DNA of 64,000 bases, from assembly GCF_014203215.1 (NCBI RefSeq), contig NZ_JACHIM010000005.1:62001-126000 (forward strand), written 5' to 3'. Both the position numbers and the translations under genes were made by a program. Each line of letters begins with the position of its first letter. Positions within the stretch are counted from its first letter, which is position 1. The notes beneath the pieces are model-generated. The model did no database searches and was not told the origin of the DNA. It saw only the letters and a list, made by a program, of their open reading frames with translations. Below, piece after piece: positions 20,553 to 29,191 of this stretch. This stretch comes from Bartonella callosciuri (GTDB lineage Bacteria > Pseudomonadota > Alphaproteobacteria > Rhizobiales > Rhizobiaceae).

Positions 20553-21415
20553 ATGATACAAAGTGTTCAACCGCAAAGTGAAAAATTTTACGGATTGGCT
20601 GTGATGATTATGATCGTTATCGTCCGCGCTACCCCCTCATCTTATTTAAAACCATGCTGCTTCCTTTTAAGGACAAAAAGCATTTGTTTATCGTGAATGT
20701 GGGGGCTGGGACAGGTATCGCATTAGAGGAGATTGTCGAACTTCTGGGGAATGAACACCAATATCATGCTATCAATGTATCGACAGATATGATTAAGCAG
20801 GGACGAAGAAAATTTCCTACTGTGCAGTGGTATCAAGGCCGAGTCGAAAGCCTCTTGTCCCAAATCGCGAGGTCGATCTTGTCGTTGCGGCACAGGCGTT
20901 TCAGTGGATGGATCGTCCTAAGTTACTTTGGGCTGTTTCAGAACAACTTCGAACCAATGGTATCATGGCGGTCATTCAAAACAATCGTGATTTTAAGAAT
21001 AGTGAATTTCTCGCTGGTTATGAGATATTGTTAGAGAAAATGAGCCTTAACTATTCCCGTTGTTATCGTAATTTTGATTTTTTACAGAAAATGAGCGATG
21101 ATTTTGGGGTAAATCCAAAAAAGGTTGCTTTGCATACGCACAATTGGGCGATGACGATTCCATACGAGGCTTTTATTGGAATGAGCGGCTCCTCAACTCA
21201 AGCGTAACGGGCCATTGCTCGCTACGGAGAAGAATATTTGCAGCAATTGATTGTATTGATAAAGTAATATTGAAGTGCAGGGAAGTTTGGAGTTTTTTTA
21301 TCGAAGTGAACTCTTTCTATTTCTATATATGCAAGATAATTTTACCTCTATGATTGCTTCTGCTGGTTTCTACGGGTTAGAGCAAGTGATGCATGAGAAA
21401 TTCACGGATTATTAA
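20553..21415 (+). pseudogene. Broken class I SAM-dependent methyltransferase
   Basis: Reading across frames gives DYDRYRPRYPL, then the SAM-binding motif VNVGAGTGIALEEI, NVSTDMIKQGRRKFP, then VDLVVAAQAFQWMDRPKLLW and LRTNGIMAVIQNNRDFKN, ending FYGLEQVMHEKFTDY-stop at 21415. This is the methyltransferase type 11 pattern. Frameshifts fall near 20620, near 20855 and near 21205. It sits immediately after the leuD remnant, so the three were probably one operon. The methyl acceptor is unknown; small acids such as isopropylmalate or aconitate are a guess from the neighbours. Confidence 0.65.
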
Positions 21416-21614
21416 CCTACCAAAACCAGAGGAGATCGAGCAACTATCTTTTAAACCGCAAGTGGAATTGGAAGCACTTACTCAAGAAAAATCCACCGAG
21501 GCTCATCAAATGCGGTTTGAGCACTTTGATGAGGAGGCGCGTGAGTATTTAAGATTCTTCATGGAAAGTACCAAGAAGCAGCTAGATGATGTATCGCGCG
21601 TGTTTTTGGCGTAG
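21393..21614 (+). CDS. Small acidic ORF, unknown
   Basis: A 73-aa frame rich in Glu (LPKPEEIEQLSFKPQVELEA) that overlaps the end of the methyltransferase remnant and ends just before the prophage-flanking repeat. Composition and helicity look protein-like, but there is no recognised family and no strong ribosome binding site. It may be a fragment of a longer gene. Confidence 0.25.
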   Translation: MRNSRIINLPKPEEIEQLSFKPQVELEALTQEKSTEAHQMRFEHFDEEAREYLRFFMESTKKQLDDVSRVFLA

Positions 21615-21642
21615 TTTGACGGTAGCTTTTGTACTAAGAAGG

Positions 21643-21738
21643 CCTTTAAAACCCTTTGAGAAAAAATAGATTGGTACAAAACCTGCTGGCAAGCTACACC
21701 ACACCTTTAAAAAATACATATAAAATCAATAATTTATA
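21643..21738. repeat. Left flanking direct repeat of the prophage island
   Basis: This stretch starts CTTTAAAACC-CTTTGAG, continues through a run of A, then ACAAAACCTGCTGGCAAGCTAC and ACACCTTTAAAAAATACATA, and ends near AAAATCAATAATTTAT. It resembles 55773-55893 at the other edge of the island in the same order and orientation, with scattered mismatches and an extra internal duplication on the right. It is a candidate boundary repeat or attachment-related sequence. Confidence 0.55.
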
Positions 21739-21994
21739 GCATGATAAAAGTGCTATGGCGGAGGGGGTAGGAGCGTTATATTTATATAAAATCAATAACT
21801 TATATAAAGGTAAGGGGATTTCGAGTCCGTTGATTCTTTTAACTTATTTTTATGTCTATCCCGAACTTTTTTATAGCTTATTCTCAATCATTTTATCTAG
21901 CATTTTATCTAGATCTGAAATCAGATTTGCTAGTAGGGTGCTTGATTCTTATTTTTATTGACCGTATAGTAATGGTATACAATAAGGGACACTA

Positions 21995-22243
21995 ATGGCA
22001 ATTGTGAGCTTTAAACATAAAGGCTTAAAGTTGTTTTATACAACAGGTTCCACAAAAGCTATTCGGCCAGATCATGTAAAAAAATTACGTGTTATCTTAA
22101 CGGCTTTAACAAGTGCTATATGTCCTGAAATGTTAAAAGCACCCGCCTTTAAAATGCACCCTCTTAAAAACGGTAATTGGCGTGTTACTTTTCGCTTTAT
22201 CGGAACAAACGTTGAACCCGTTGATTATCAGGATTACCATTGA
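21995..22243 (+). CDS. higB: HigB-type toxin with internal deletion
   Basis: An 82-aa RelE/HigB-family mRNA interferase of a type II toxin-antitoxin system. It starts with the family signature SFKHKGLKLFYTTGSTKAI and ends NGNWRVTFRF...VDYQDYH. By comparison with the usual ~92-aa family pattern, the HPLK segment here runs straight into NGNWR, and the intervening ~11 residues, normally a G-x-W-S-V-x-V type strand, are missing. The loss is in frame. The toxin may therefore be inactive. higA follows at 18 bp, the usual toxin-first HigBA order. A possible promoter with TTGACC and TACAAT-like boxes precedes the gene (21958-21983), but the spacing is short. Confidence 0.8.
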   Translation: MAIVSFKHKGLKLFYTTGSTKAIRPDHVKKLRVILTALTSAICPEMLKAPAFKMHPLKNGNWRVTFRFIGTNVEPVDYQDYH

Positions 22244-22261
22244 TGAAAGGAACGAAAACAA

Positions 22262-22561
22262 ATGATGCATAATCCTGCACACCCAGGGAAAGTTTTAAAA
22301 GTAGCTTTCTTAGAAGAAATGGGGATAACAATACAAAAATTAGCTGATCATCTCCATATGACAAGAGCTTCTCTATCAAGAGTTATTAACGGTCATGCTT
22401 CTATAAGTACTGAGTTTGCAATTAAATTAGAATTAGCTGGTTTTAGTAAAGCAAAATTTTGGTTGGATATGCAAACAAACTATAATTTATGGCAAACAAT
22501 GCAACAGGCACAACCACCTATTTCTCCTCTGGTTTCTGATGTACCTCAAACGCCGCTTTGA
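22262..22561 (+). CDS. higA: HigA-type antitoxin, XRE-family
   Basis: A 99-aa helix-turn-helix antitoxin. It opens with the HigA/VapI signature HNPAHPGKVLKVAFLEEMGI, then the HTH IQKLADHLHMTRASLSRVIN, and SISTEFAIKLELAGFSKAKFWLDMQ. It neutralises HigB and represses its own operon in the family. Two starts are adjacent (ATGATG at 22262). It looks complete although its toxin partner carries a deletion. Confidence 0.88.
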   Translation: MMHNPAHPGKVLKVAFLEEMGITIQKLADHLHMTRASLSRVINGHASISTEFAIKLELAGFSKAKFWLDMQTNYNLWQTMQQAQPPISPLVSDVPQTPL

Positions 22562-22616
22562 TTTTGTTCATAATTTTGACGGGGCTTTGGTTTGTTTTGA
22601 GCTGCCGCCCATTGCT

Positions 22617-23648
22617 CTAACTTTTTTGAAGTTTTTTGATAGCTTCTATTGCGAGGCGTTTTCTATCGACTGTTTTTGTATAAAGGGATACCGTTTTATC
22701 TTCTGACCAGCCAAAAAGTGCTTTTATTTGTGAAACTGTAGCACCAGCATTGGCGGCACGTGTTGCTGCTAATTTTCGCAAGCCGTATGCTGATTTTTTA
22801 ATACCCGCTGTATTACATGCCTCACGAAATAGATTGCCAAAACTTTCTTTAACGAGTTTATTTCCGCCTTTACCACAAATGAATTCTCACCTCCAATAGG
22901 ACCAATTTTAAGAGTTTCTGCTAACTCAGGCAAAATCAGTAGAAAAACATCTGTTTTAAATTGGCTTTTTTCTGTTTTAAGATGGATAATATCATCTTTG
23001 ACATCTTTCCAACCAATGCGAACAGCGTCACCACGATGCAAGCCCGTATAGAAAAGAACATCAATCCAGACGCGTTCATGGGTACCATGTGCTCAGCGAT
23101 GATAATATTTATAGATGTCCTCTTCTAACCATGGCAGCAATCCTTTGGTATTCAGAGACCTTGGTGCTTTAATATTAAAAGCAGGATTTCTGTGTAAAAG
23201 GGCATTATCAACAGCCCAATTGAAAAGACCATTTAAAGACGTTAAAAAATGTTTTGCTGCCGCGGGAGTATCTCGTCTTCTATCTACGGCATCAATAATA
23301 TGGTGCTTTTCTATGTTTTTATAAGAGCGATCACCAATATACTTAGAAACATTGTTCAGAATTCTGTACTTAACTTTTTTCGTGGATTCTGATTGATTAT
23401 GCCACTGCATACTTTGTAAATACTGATGCAACAACCAATCGAAAGACCCTTCTGTAAATCTGGTTTGTTTTCTTGGAGGTGCCATTTTGCGTTTGTTTAA
23501 TAGCCAGCGTACAATTGTCAACAAACTCTTGCGTTCCATAGGTTCCTTCAACCCGAAATCGTGGTCCATGACCAATACGTACATACCATATGATTTTACC
23601 ATGGCGTGTACCTTCACGAACAAGATGTGGTGGACGACGTTTGGGCAT
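22617..23648 (-). pseudogene. int: Broken tyrosine-type phage integrase
   Basis: Three frames on the minus strand join into one integrase: MPKRRPPHLVREGTRHGKII (N-terminal), SMQWHNQSESTKKVKYRIL with KHHIIDAVDRRRDTPAAAKH (core-binding), and MHRGDAVRIGWKDVKDDIIH (catalytic, first Arg region). The end reads KKSAYGLRKLAATRAANAGA then GWSEDKTVSLYTKTVDRKRL, with GLRK taking the place of the second-box HGLRK and Tyr in SLYTKTVD. Frameshifts fall near 23510-23600, 23050-23095, and 22770-22870. It is at the left edge of the island and reads outward, the usual place for an integrase next to an attachment site. Confidence 0.85.
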
Positions 23649-23741
23649 AGTTAAAACTTTATGTCATCATAAACAGGAAGGCAGGATGGGCTTGTACTGC
23701 ATTCTTTTTATTCATTTTCAAGTGGAGGAAAATCGTTGACG

Positions 23742-23915
23742 CTATAAACATTCCTCGTTGTTGTTGATGCTATTTTTATTGAGATGAATGAATAATTCAC
23801 CCGTAGGTTTTATTTCTATTAATTCGCATCCTTGTTTTTTCGCTTCTCGTAGAGCGCGTGCGATAGCTGGTTGTGTTATGGTAGCAAGGTGAGGTGCTAT
23901 ATCTCTTCGTCCTTA
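23742..23915 (-). pseudogene. Fragment of a small conserved phage protein
   Basis: The minus strand reads HLATITQPAIARALREAKKQ, then CELIEIKPTGELFIHL, ending at a stop at 23742. This 'IARALREAKKxG...IEIKPTGE' layout is seen in very short phage proteins of unknown role. The N-terminus is not recoverable, so it is probably truncated. Confidence 0.35.
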
Positions 23916-24015
23916 CATTTAGATGCAATTCACTTGTGGCGTGAATCACGCTTGTTTTGAAAGTTGTTATGAAAGGATGGGGGTGCTGGGAGGCTGTAAG
24001 TGCACCCCCATAGGG

Positions 24016-24639
24016 TTAAGCAGCTTTTATCGAGAGTTGTTTTATCTCTCGTTCTATCTTTTCTAAGAAGGTTTCAACAGCTTCGTTGATACATGTAATT
24101 TGTTTTTCATCACGGTGCACACGTTTGACTTTCATGCGCAAGTGAAATGATTGATCGGTGAACCGTGGGTCATAGCTTACGAAATCACACCATTTGCGCC
24201 CTGTACACGCCATTTGGAATTGCATTTGTGCGAGATATTCAGGTTTTATCTTATCGTCTAAAAAGAAGCGCATATGATTTACTGATCTTGGGCATTTGAC
24301 TTCGATTAACCCATCCTCACCAATAAGCCCATCAGGGCTAGCCCCCGCCATTTCCATTGTGGGATGTTGGATAAAGCCGCATTTTATTATATCGGCATTA
24401 TAAATGAAGCTATATTCTTGCAAGGCATCCTTTTCATGCTCGATCCCCCATCTCATATCTTCTGTTTCATAAGAGGGGCTTATTTCACCCGTTAAACGTT
24501 CAGTAATGAGTTTGATTTTGTACTCTTCATATTTGCTTGTAGGTGTTCCTTTAGTTGTTTTACTGATAATATTGTAAATGTTTGATGCGGTGATTTTTCC
24601 TAATCTTGCTTGAAACCACTCTGCAGTCCTTTGTTCCAT
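24016..24639 (-). CDS. YqaJ-family phage exonuclease
   Basis: A 207-aa lambda-exonuclease-like nuclease that resects double-strand ends for RecT-mediated annealing. Catalytic residues are visible as MRWGIEHEKDALQEY (Glu), GASPDGLIGEDGLIEVKCPR (Asp, then Glu-x-Lys), and YLAQMQFQMACTGRKWCDF. The opening EQRTAEWFQARLGKITASNI is the YqaJ signature. I chose the ATG at 24637-24639 because it starts one base after the recT stop and matches the family N-terminus; the longer upstream frame is recT read out of phase. Confidence 0.9.
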   Translation of the reverse strand: MEQRTAEWFQARLGKITASNIYNIISKTTKGTPTSKYEEYKIKLITERLTGEISPSYETEDMRWGIEHEKDALQEYSFIYNADIIKCGFIQHPTMEMAGASPDGLIGEDGLIEVKCPRSVNHMRFFLDDKIKPEYLAQMQFQMACTGRKWCDFVSYDPRFTDQSFHLRMKVKRVHRDEKQITCINEAVETFLEKIEREIKQLSIKAA

Positions 24640-24640
24640 T

Positions 24641-25408
24641 TCACACCGCCATTCCCTGTTCTTGTTGGGTTGGTACATATTCGATATCTTGAATGTGAGC
24701 ATATTCAACGTCTTGTATAGGAGCGTCTGTTTGCTCTTGTTGTATTTTAGCCATTTGCTTGTTTTGTTTATCTTCCAAAAGATGCAACACCGTTTGTGCT
24801 TGTTTATCAGGCATATCTTCAAGCTTTTCGACTTTTACATAAGCAAGTATCTTTTCTTCTTCTGTTTGGGTTTGATGTATTAACTGTCTGATTTTTGTAA
24901 GCACATCATGAGAAACGAACTCATTTTGTATGGTGTGGTTTCCATCATTGATCCGTGCGGCTTCATCTTCTTCATAAATGCCGGAAAATCCAAAAGCATA
25001 ACGTGCACATTGTATTGTAGCTTTGTGACGGAGCATGCGTGCTGGATATTTTTGCCATGCTTCACTTTTTGCTTGTTGACATTCTTTGAGATATTCTGTG
25101 ACCTCGATAGGGTCTTTAATGCCTTTGAGACGAATGGCACATTTGATAGCAATGAGCTTCCCGTCTTTATCGAGTTGATCTTGAAAGGTCATGCCATCAA
25201 ATTTGGCATTTGCTTTAATGATCTTAATCCACCCATCAATAGAGACAACGGGTATGATACCACCACCTCTTTTAGGGAGTGCATAGATTTCCTTTGTGAG
25301 AGGGTTTAGTCCATAAGTATTGGCAACAGAAATAAAGGCGGCAAATTCTTCATCAGAAAAGTTATGACTGATACAAGTTTTGATAATTGTTTTTCGAAAC
25401 TGACACAT
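24641..25408 (-). CDS. RecT/Bet-type single-strand annealing protein, N-terminus lost
   Basis: A 255-aa frame with the Bet/RecT core: FSDEEFAAFISVANTYGLNP, LTKEIYALPKRGGGIIPVVS, IDGWIKIIKANAKFDGM, and the helical PARMLRHKATIQCARYAFGF. The C-terminal tail is charged with Gln-rich repeats (IQDVEYAHIQDIEYVPTQQE). An in-frame TAA lies immediately before the ATG, and the usual ~20 residues ahead of this core are missing, so the gene has been 5'-truncated or frameshifted. It pairs with the exonuclease one base downstream. Confidence 0.8.
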   Translation of the reverse strand: MCQFRKTIIKTCISHNFSDEEFAAFISVANTYGLNPLTKEIYALPKRGGGIIPVVSIDGWIKIIKANAKFDGMTFQDQLDKDGKLIAIKCAIRLKGIKDPIEVTEYLKECQQAKSEAWQKYPARMLRHKATIQCARYAFGFSGIYEEDEAARINDGNHTIQNEFVSHDVLTKIRQLIHQTQTEEEKILAYVKVEKLEDMPDKQAQTVLHLLEDKQNKQMAKIQQEQTDAPIQDVEYAHIQDIEYVPTQQEQGMAV

Positions 25409-25771
25409 TTAGGATCTGTTCTAGAAAATCCAATAGAAATAGGATCAAGTATCATAGGAGCAATAAGTTCAAAAGGTTTTTCTTCAATAAGACGTATCTG
25501 ATTGATTCTAATATCTTTTTTGTAGGATTTTTGATGATTAAGGGTATAAAGATTAAGGGTCTTTTATATGGTTCTTTACACTCTAATCTTGGTAAAAACA
25601 TTATCGGATTATTTGTCCCGATTAGCTTTTGTTCTGAAATTTTCCTCCTTTTACAGAGTTTGAAATACTTAAATAAAAAACCTCCAATACTGAGAAAAAG
25701 TGTCGCAATAATAGTAGATATGACAGTACTGTTATTGATCCAATGCCAAGCATTTTGGATGGAGTGGTGCG
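25409..25771 (-). other. Region with a decayed minus-strand frame
   Basis: On the minus strand a frame without a start codon reads STIIATLFLSIGGFLFKYFK, then KEPYKRPLIFIPLIIKN. After a shift it continues QIRLIEEKPFELIAPMILDP and ISIGFSRTDPKCVSF up to recT. This looks like a small phage membrane protein gene decayed by frameshift and running into the truncated recT. No family recognised. The plus-strand frame over the same bases is probably a shadow. Confidence 0.35.
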
Positions 25772-26218
25772 GTGATTAACACGATTCTTTGTTTAGATCT
25801 AGGAACCAAAACGGGCTGAGCGATACGTGGTGCAGATGGTGACATATTCAGTGATACCGTCAATTCTGAACCCCACCGTTTTGAGGATGGTGGGATGCGT
25901 TACTTGCGCTTTACAATGGCTTTCAGAAATAAAGCAGACAGTTGGTGGCATTGACGCGGTGTATTTTAAGGGGTGAGGCGTCACATTGGGACCGATTCTG
26001 CCCATGTTTATGGTGGTTTTTTAGCAACCTTAAAAGTTTGGTGTGAGTATTACAAAATACCGTATGAAGGCATTCCTGTTAGTACGATAAAGAAAGCGAC
26101 GACGGGTAAGGGGAACGCATCAAAAGAAGAGATGATAGAGGCGGTGCGTGCAAAAGGGCATGCACCTTGTGATGATAACGAAGCAGATGCTTTAGCAATT
26201 TTATATTTAATAAATTAG
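25772..26218 (+). pseudogene. Broken RuvC-like Holliday junction resolvase
   Basis: Starting at a GTG, the frame reads VINTILCLDLGTKTG-stop-AIRGADGD. The stop (TGA at 25817) sits where a Trp is expected, so it is probably a TGG-to-TGA mutation. It continues PHRFEDGGMRYLRF, is frameshifted near 25915-25975, and resumes RRHIGTDSAHVYGGFLATLK, IPYEGIPVSTIKKATTGKGN and CDDNEADALAILY. The LDLGTKTG and DNEADALA acidic motifs are those of RuvC-like resolvases of phages. Length fits the family once frames are joined. Confidence 0.75.
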
Positions 26219-26233
26219 AGAGGGAGATTGGGC

Positions 26234-26594
26234 ATGTTGACGAAATCACCTTGGATAAAACTTTATCCTGATCAATTTTTAAAAGAGCTTACAGGTTTGA
26301 AAGCGGTCGAGAAGGCTGTTTACACAACACTCGTGTTGCTGATGAGTGACAAAAGAACGCCTCTTTTAAATAATGCCTCTTATTTATCAGGTTGGTGTGG
26401 TTGTTCAGTCAGAACGTTTCAAAAAACGTTAGAAACTTTAATAAACACGGGCCACACGTTTAGAGGATGGCAGCTTATGGCATAGGTCATTTGCCTTTGA
26501 TCATGATGCTATTAATAAATTTTCAGAGCGTGCTTCGAAAGCAGCCCTTGTGAGGTGGAACAAAAGAAAAGAGGAGGCAAGGCATGTCAACTAA
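26234..26594 (+). pseudogene. Frameshifted DUF1376-like phage protein, copy 1
   Basis: The frame reads SPWIKLYPDQFLKELTGLKA, then VEKAVYTTLVLLMSDKRTPL and GCSVRTFQKTLETLINTG. It is then lost near 26455; another frame continues LEDGSLWHRSFAFDHDAINK and ASKAALVRWNKRKEE, ending at 26594. It is paralogous to the next gene (same 'F...VEK.(V/L)Y.TLVL.M...R.P' pattern). DUF1376 proteins sit in phage replication regions. It overlaps the start of copy 2 by about 10 bases. Confidence 0.65.
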
Positions 26595-27714
26595 GTTGGC
26601 TTGGACGAGGCTTTTTTCATCTCAATGGATTGTAGATGTTAGTGGCATGAGTGTAGTAGAAAAAGGTCTTTATATGACCCTTGTTTTATACATGTGTGAA
26701 GAGCGCCGACCGATTGTTGAAGATGCCCCTAAATTAGCAAGGTGGGCTGGTTGTTCGGTACGGGTTCTCAAAAATGCATTAAATTCCTTATTACGTGATG
26801 AAAAGATCATCCGTTTAGAGGATGGTCGTTTGTGGAATTTAAAAGTCGAAGAAGAACTCACTAACTGTCATGAGAATTTAGATAAGGTCTCTAAAGCAGC
26901 ACGGTCAAAGATATTATCGGAAAGGGCACAGAAAGCAGCGCAGGCAAGATGGGCAAAACATACAAATAATGCTTGTGATGATGCTAAAGCCCCTGAAAAT
27001 ACTGAAAACTATGCTAAAAACGATGCTAAAAATGCTAAATGTGACATTAAGCATGATTTTAAGGATGCTAAGCATGATGCTTACCATGCTTAATGATGCC
27101 TATATATATAACATAAACAACAACACTAACATTAACAGTGATAATAAAAAAACTAACACTGTCGTGTTAGCAAAAAAAGAAATGGATTCTGAAAATTCAG
27201 AAATCCAAGATCAGGTTGACGAGTCAACAAAGGTTGATGCTGTTGAGAGCCAATCAGATCAAATCGAAACAGCATCAGATAACCAACCATCCCTTCACGA
27301 GCTAATCGCGGCTGTTGCTTGCCTAAGGATTTTGAACCCGATTACGATTTTGCCATTGCAGAGGGCTTGCCTCTGGAGCGTGTGAAAGTCGAGATTTCAA
27401 AGTTTCGAGATTACTAGACTGCCAAATCCGGAAGGGGTGCTAGCAAAATCGATTGGCAAGCTACGTGGCGTAACTGGGTAGGAAATTCAAAGGATTACAG
27501 ACAAGGAAAAAACTATGGAAAACAAACCAAGTCTCAAACAGAAGAACAGCGCGGGTGGAGTTATCGAGTTGCACAGCACATGTTCGATATCGAAAATTCA
27601 GATAGTGTATACAAATTTTTATTCGAGGATGGCGACCGAACCGTCATCCCTTTGGAAAACGGGGCAAAAACCATTGATTGCAGAAGCTCAGAGAATTACC
27701 TCATTAGTCCATGA
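26584..27714 (+). pseudogene. Broken DUF1376-like replication-region protein, copy 2
   Basis: The 5' part is intact: LAWTRLFSSQWIVDVSGMSV, VEKGLYMTLVLYMCEERRPI, WAGCSVRVLKNALNSLLRDE, and a basic region ERAQKAAQARWAKH. A low-complexity tract of repeated TGCTAAA-type units (26970-27090) ends in a stop at 27093. Beyond it, in other frames, the C-terminal part is recognisable: LPKDFEPDYDFAIAEGLPLE, then RVKVEISKFRDY-stop-TAKSGRG (TAG replacing a likely Trp), IDWQATWRNWVGNSKDYRQG, and finally FLFEDGDRTVIPLENG. Such proteins join an N-terminal DUF1376 module to a DnaT-like C-terminus. At least two frameshifts and one nonsense mutation break it. Confidence 0.65.
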
Positions 27715-28330
27715 TGTGTTGCAAAAGCTTGAAAGAAAAGCAACCGAAGAAGAAATCCAAATGGCGTATCTTGTCCTTTCAAATAGACTTAAGAGCCCAA
27801 TGGGATCAGATGAGAAAACAACAGCGCTTGCGTATCTTTACGCTCTTGAAGGTATAAGCAGATGGGTATTGCAGACAGCAACAAAGAACGCTTTGAAAGG
27901 CAAAGCAGAGAGGATTTAAACTCAAGATTTATTGTCCTCAACAGCAGACCTTTATCGTTATTGTGAAAAATTTAAAAGCGATATTCGTTACCAAGCAAAT
28001 CGTATTCTTAAGAATCTGCAAAAGCCTAAGATAAAGTGAAAATCATAAGATTTACAGTTAACCTCAGACCGCATTGAGAAGCTTCAAAAAGGACTTGAAG
28101 AGGTTGTTAAAAGGGATCGAAGAATAAATAGCAAAATAGTGAAAAATGGTGATGATTTTGTGATTAGATATGCGTTTAAATCGATAAAAAGGCACCGTAC
28201 AGAGCGATTTAAAGATTTTATGAAATCACATACAGAATATAAAACGCACTGTACGGCCAAATTTGAGGTAAATAACCCATTGGTAAAATTATGGATTAAG
28301 TATGCAAATATTAAAACAACGATTCTTTAA
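27629..28330 (+). pseudogene. Broken phage protein downstream of the replication gene
   Basis: Starting at ATG 27629, the frame reads PLIAEAQRITSLVHDVLQKL, ATEEEIQMAYLVLSNRLK, and ALAYLYALEGISRWVLQTAT, and stops at 27919. In another frame it goes on LLSSTADLYRYCEKFKSDIR with YQANRILKNLQKPK, then a stop, then DRIEKLQKGLEEVVKRDRRI and on to 28330. The whole reads as one ~220-residue helical protein split by frameshift and stop. Function unknown; the position after the replication gene is typical of lambda-like phages. Confidence 0.45.
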
Positions 28331-28346
28331 AAAACGTAAACAGCAA

Positions 28347-28778
28347 ATGTACATAATACACAAAAAACTTATTGCAACAACGGTTGGTCATGCACCATGG
28401 GGACTGGGAGTGGCAGAGCATTTTTATAACCTTTACGAATATCCTGATGGTAGGAGAGAGAACGAAGAATTTTATGGTGATCAAGACTATGACATGCCTG
28501 AGAATACGGATTTCAGTACCAAGGCGCAAGTGAAAGCTTGGATTTATCGGGGTGATTTGCCAAGAAGCGTATTGAGTTGTGAACCGTTGATAGGTGAGGT
28601 TAACAGAAAGATACAACGGCAAGGGCAGGGGACGTTGATTTATAAGGTGCAAAATGAGAGTGAGAGAGGTTGTTCACAAGAAGATTTAGAAGCATTCAAA
28701 AAATTACTAGAGAAAATTAGTAAAAAAGAATGTAGTTTGACAGTAGGTTTTGCAGTAAGTGGGAAGAGGTGGGATTAG
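28347..28778 (+). CDS. Hypothetical phage protein
   Basis: A 143-aa protein (MYIIHKKLIATTVGHAPWGL) with an acidic middle (EYPDGRRENEEFYGDQDYDM) and a C-terminal mix of beta and helix (EDLEAFKKLLEKISKKECSL). I do not recognise it. An in-frame ATG at 28302 would add KQRFFKKRKQQ, a basic stretch that overlaps the previous frame; I prefer 28347. It is the last gene before the non-coding iterated region and the Mu-like module. Confidence 0.45.
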   Translation: MYIIHKKLIATTVGHAPWGLGVAEHFYNLYEYPDGRRENEEFYGDQDYDMPENTDFSTKAQVKAWIYRGDLPRSVLSCEPLIGEVNRKIQRQGQGTLIYKVQNESERGCSQEDLEAFKKLLEKISKKECSLTVGFAVSGKRWD

Positions 28779-28923
28779 TTAGGAATAGGTGATAATTTGT
28801 TGTTTTTATGCATAAAATTTAGCATTAAAAGCGCGTTTTGTAAAATTGGATTTTGACACCTAAAATTGCGAAAAAGAGTGAAAATCAGAAAAAAGTGCGT
28901 TTTCATGGTAAAAATGAGAGAAG

Positions 28924-29007
28924 GCTTTGAAAGGTCTTTGAAAATCCTTTGAAGATTTTAAAAAAGTCCGTGAAAGCCTAGAAAACCGCCTTTAAAGACC
29001 CTTTGAA
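28924..29007. repeat. CTTTGAA array (array B), left edge of the Mu-like module
   Basis: CTTTGAA occurs at 28924, 28936, 28947 and 29001, with CTTTAAA at 28990. Steps of 12, 11 and, after a gap, 11 bp put the motifs on one face of the helix. The surrounding 28779-29190 region has no gene and is rich in A and G runs. Similar arrays lie at 21644, 45224 and 55739. Candidates are end-binding sites of the Mu-like transposase or a regulator's iterons. Confidence 0.6.
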
Positions 29008-29191
29008 AAAAATCAATCCAAAAGTTCAATCGACTCCAAAATCAACCCCAAATGACCCAAAAAGCAAAAAAGATTTCCATATATGCGTGGAAATCTCTAA
29101 AAATTGATTAAAAAATATTGTTTATCAATATGTTGTATAATTTCTTTAAAGTAAAAAGATTTCCACTTTCATTTTTGATTTTAGAGGGGCA

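Noticed and set aside
21760-21800. Possible tRNA 3'-end fragment (attL) near GGCGGAGGGGGTAGGAGCG
   Set aside because: Only loose resemblance to the tRNA-Lys end; no exact block of 10 or more bases matches 55911-55986.
25387-25779. 130-aa plus-strand frame opposite the recT upstream region
   Set aside because: The minus strand gives more protein-like, phage-like segments in continuity with recT; the plus frame has no start signals.
28779-29190. Possible CRISPR-like array because of repeated CTTTGAA
   Set aside because: Units are 7 bp with 3-5 bp spacers; no 25-35 bp repeats, unique spacers or cas genes anywhere in the window.
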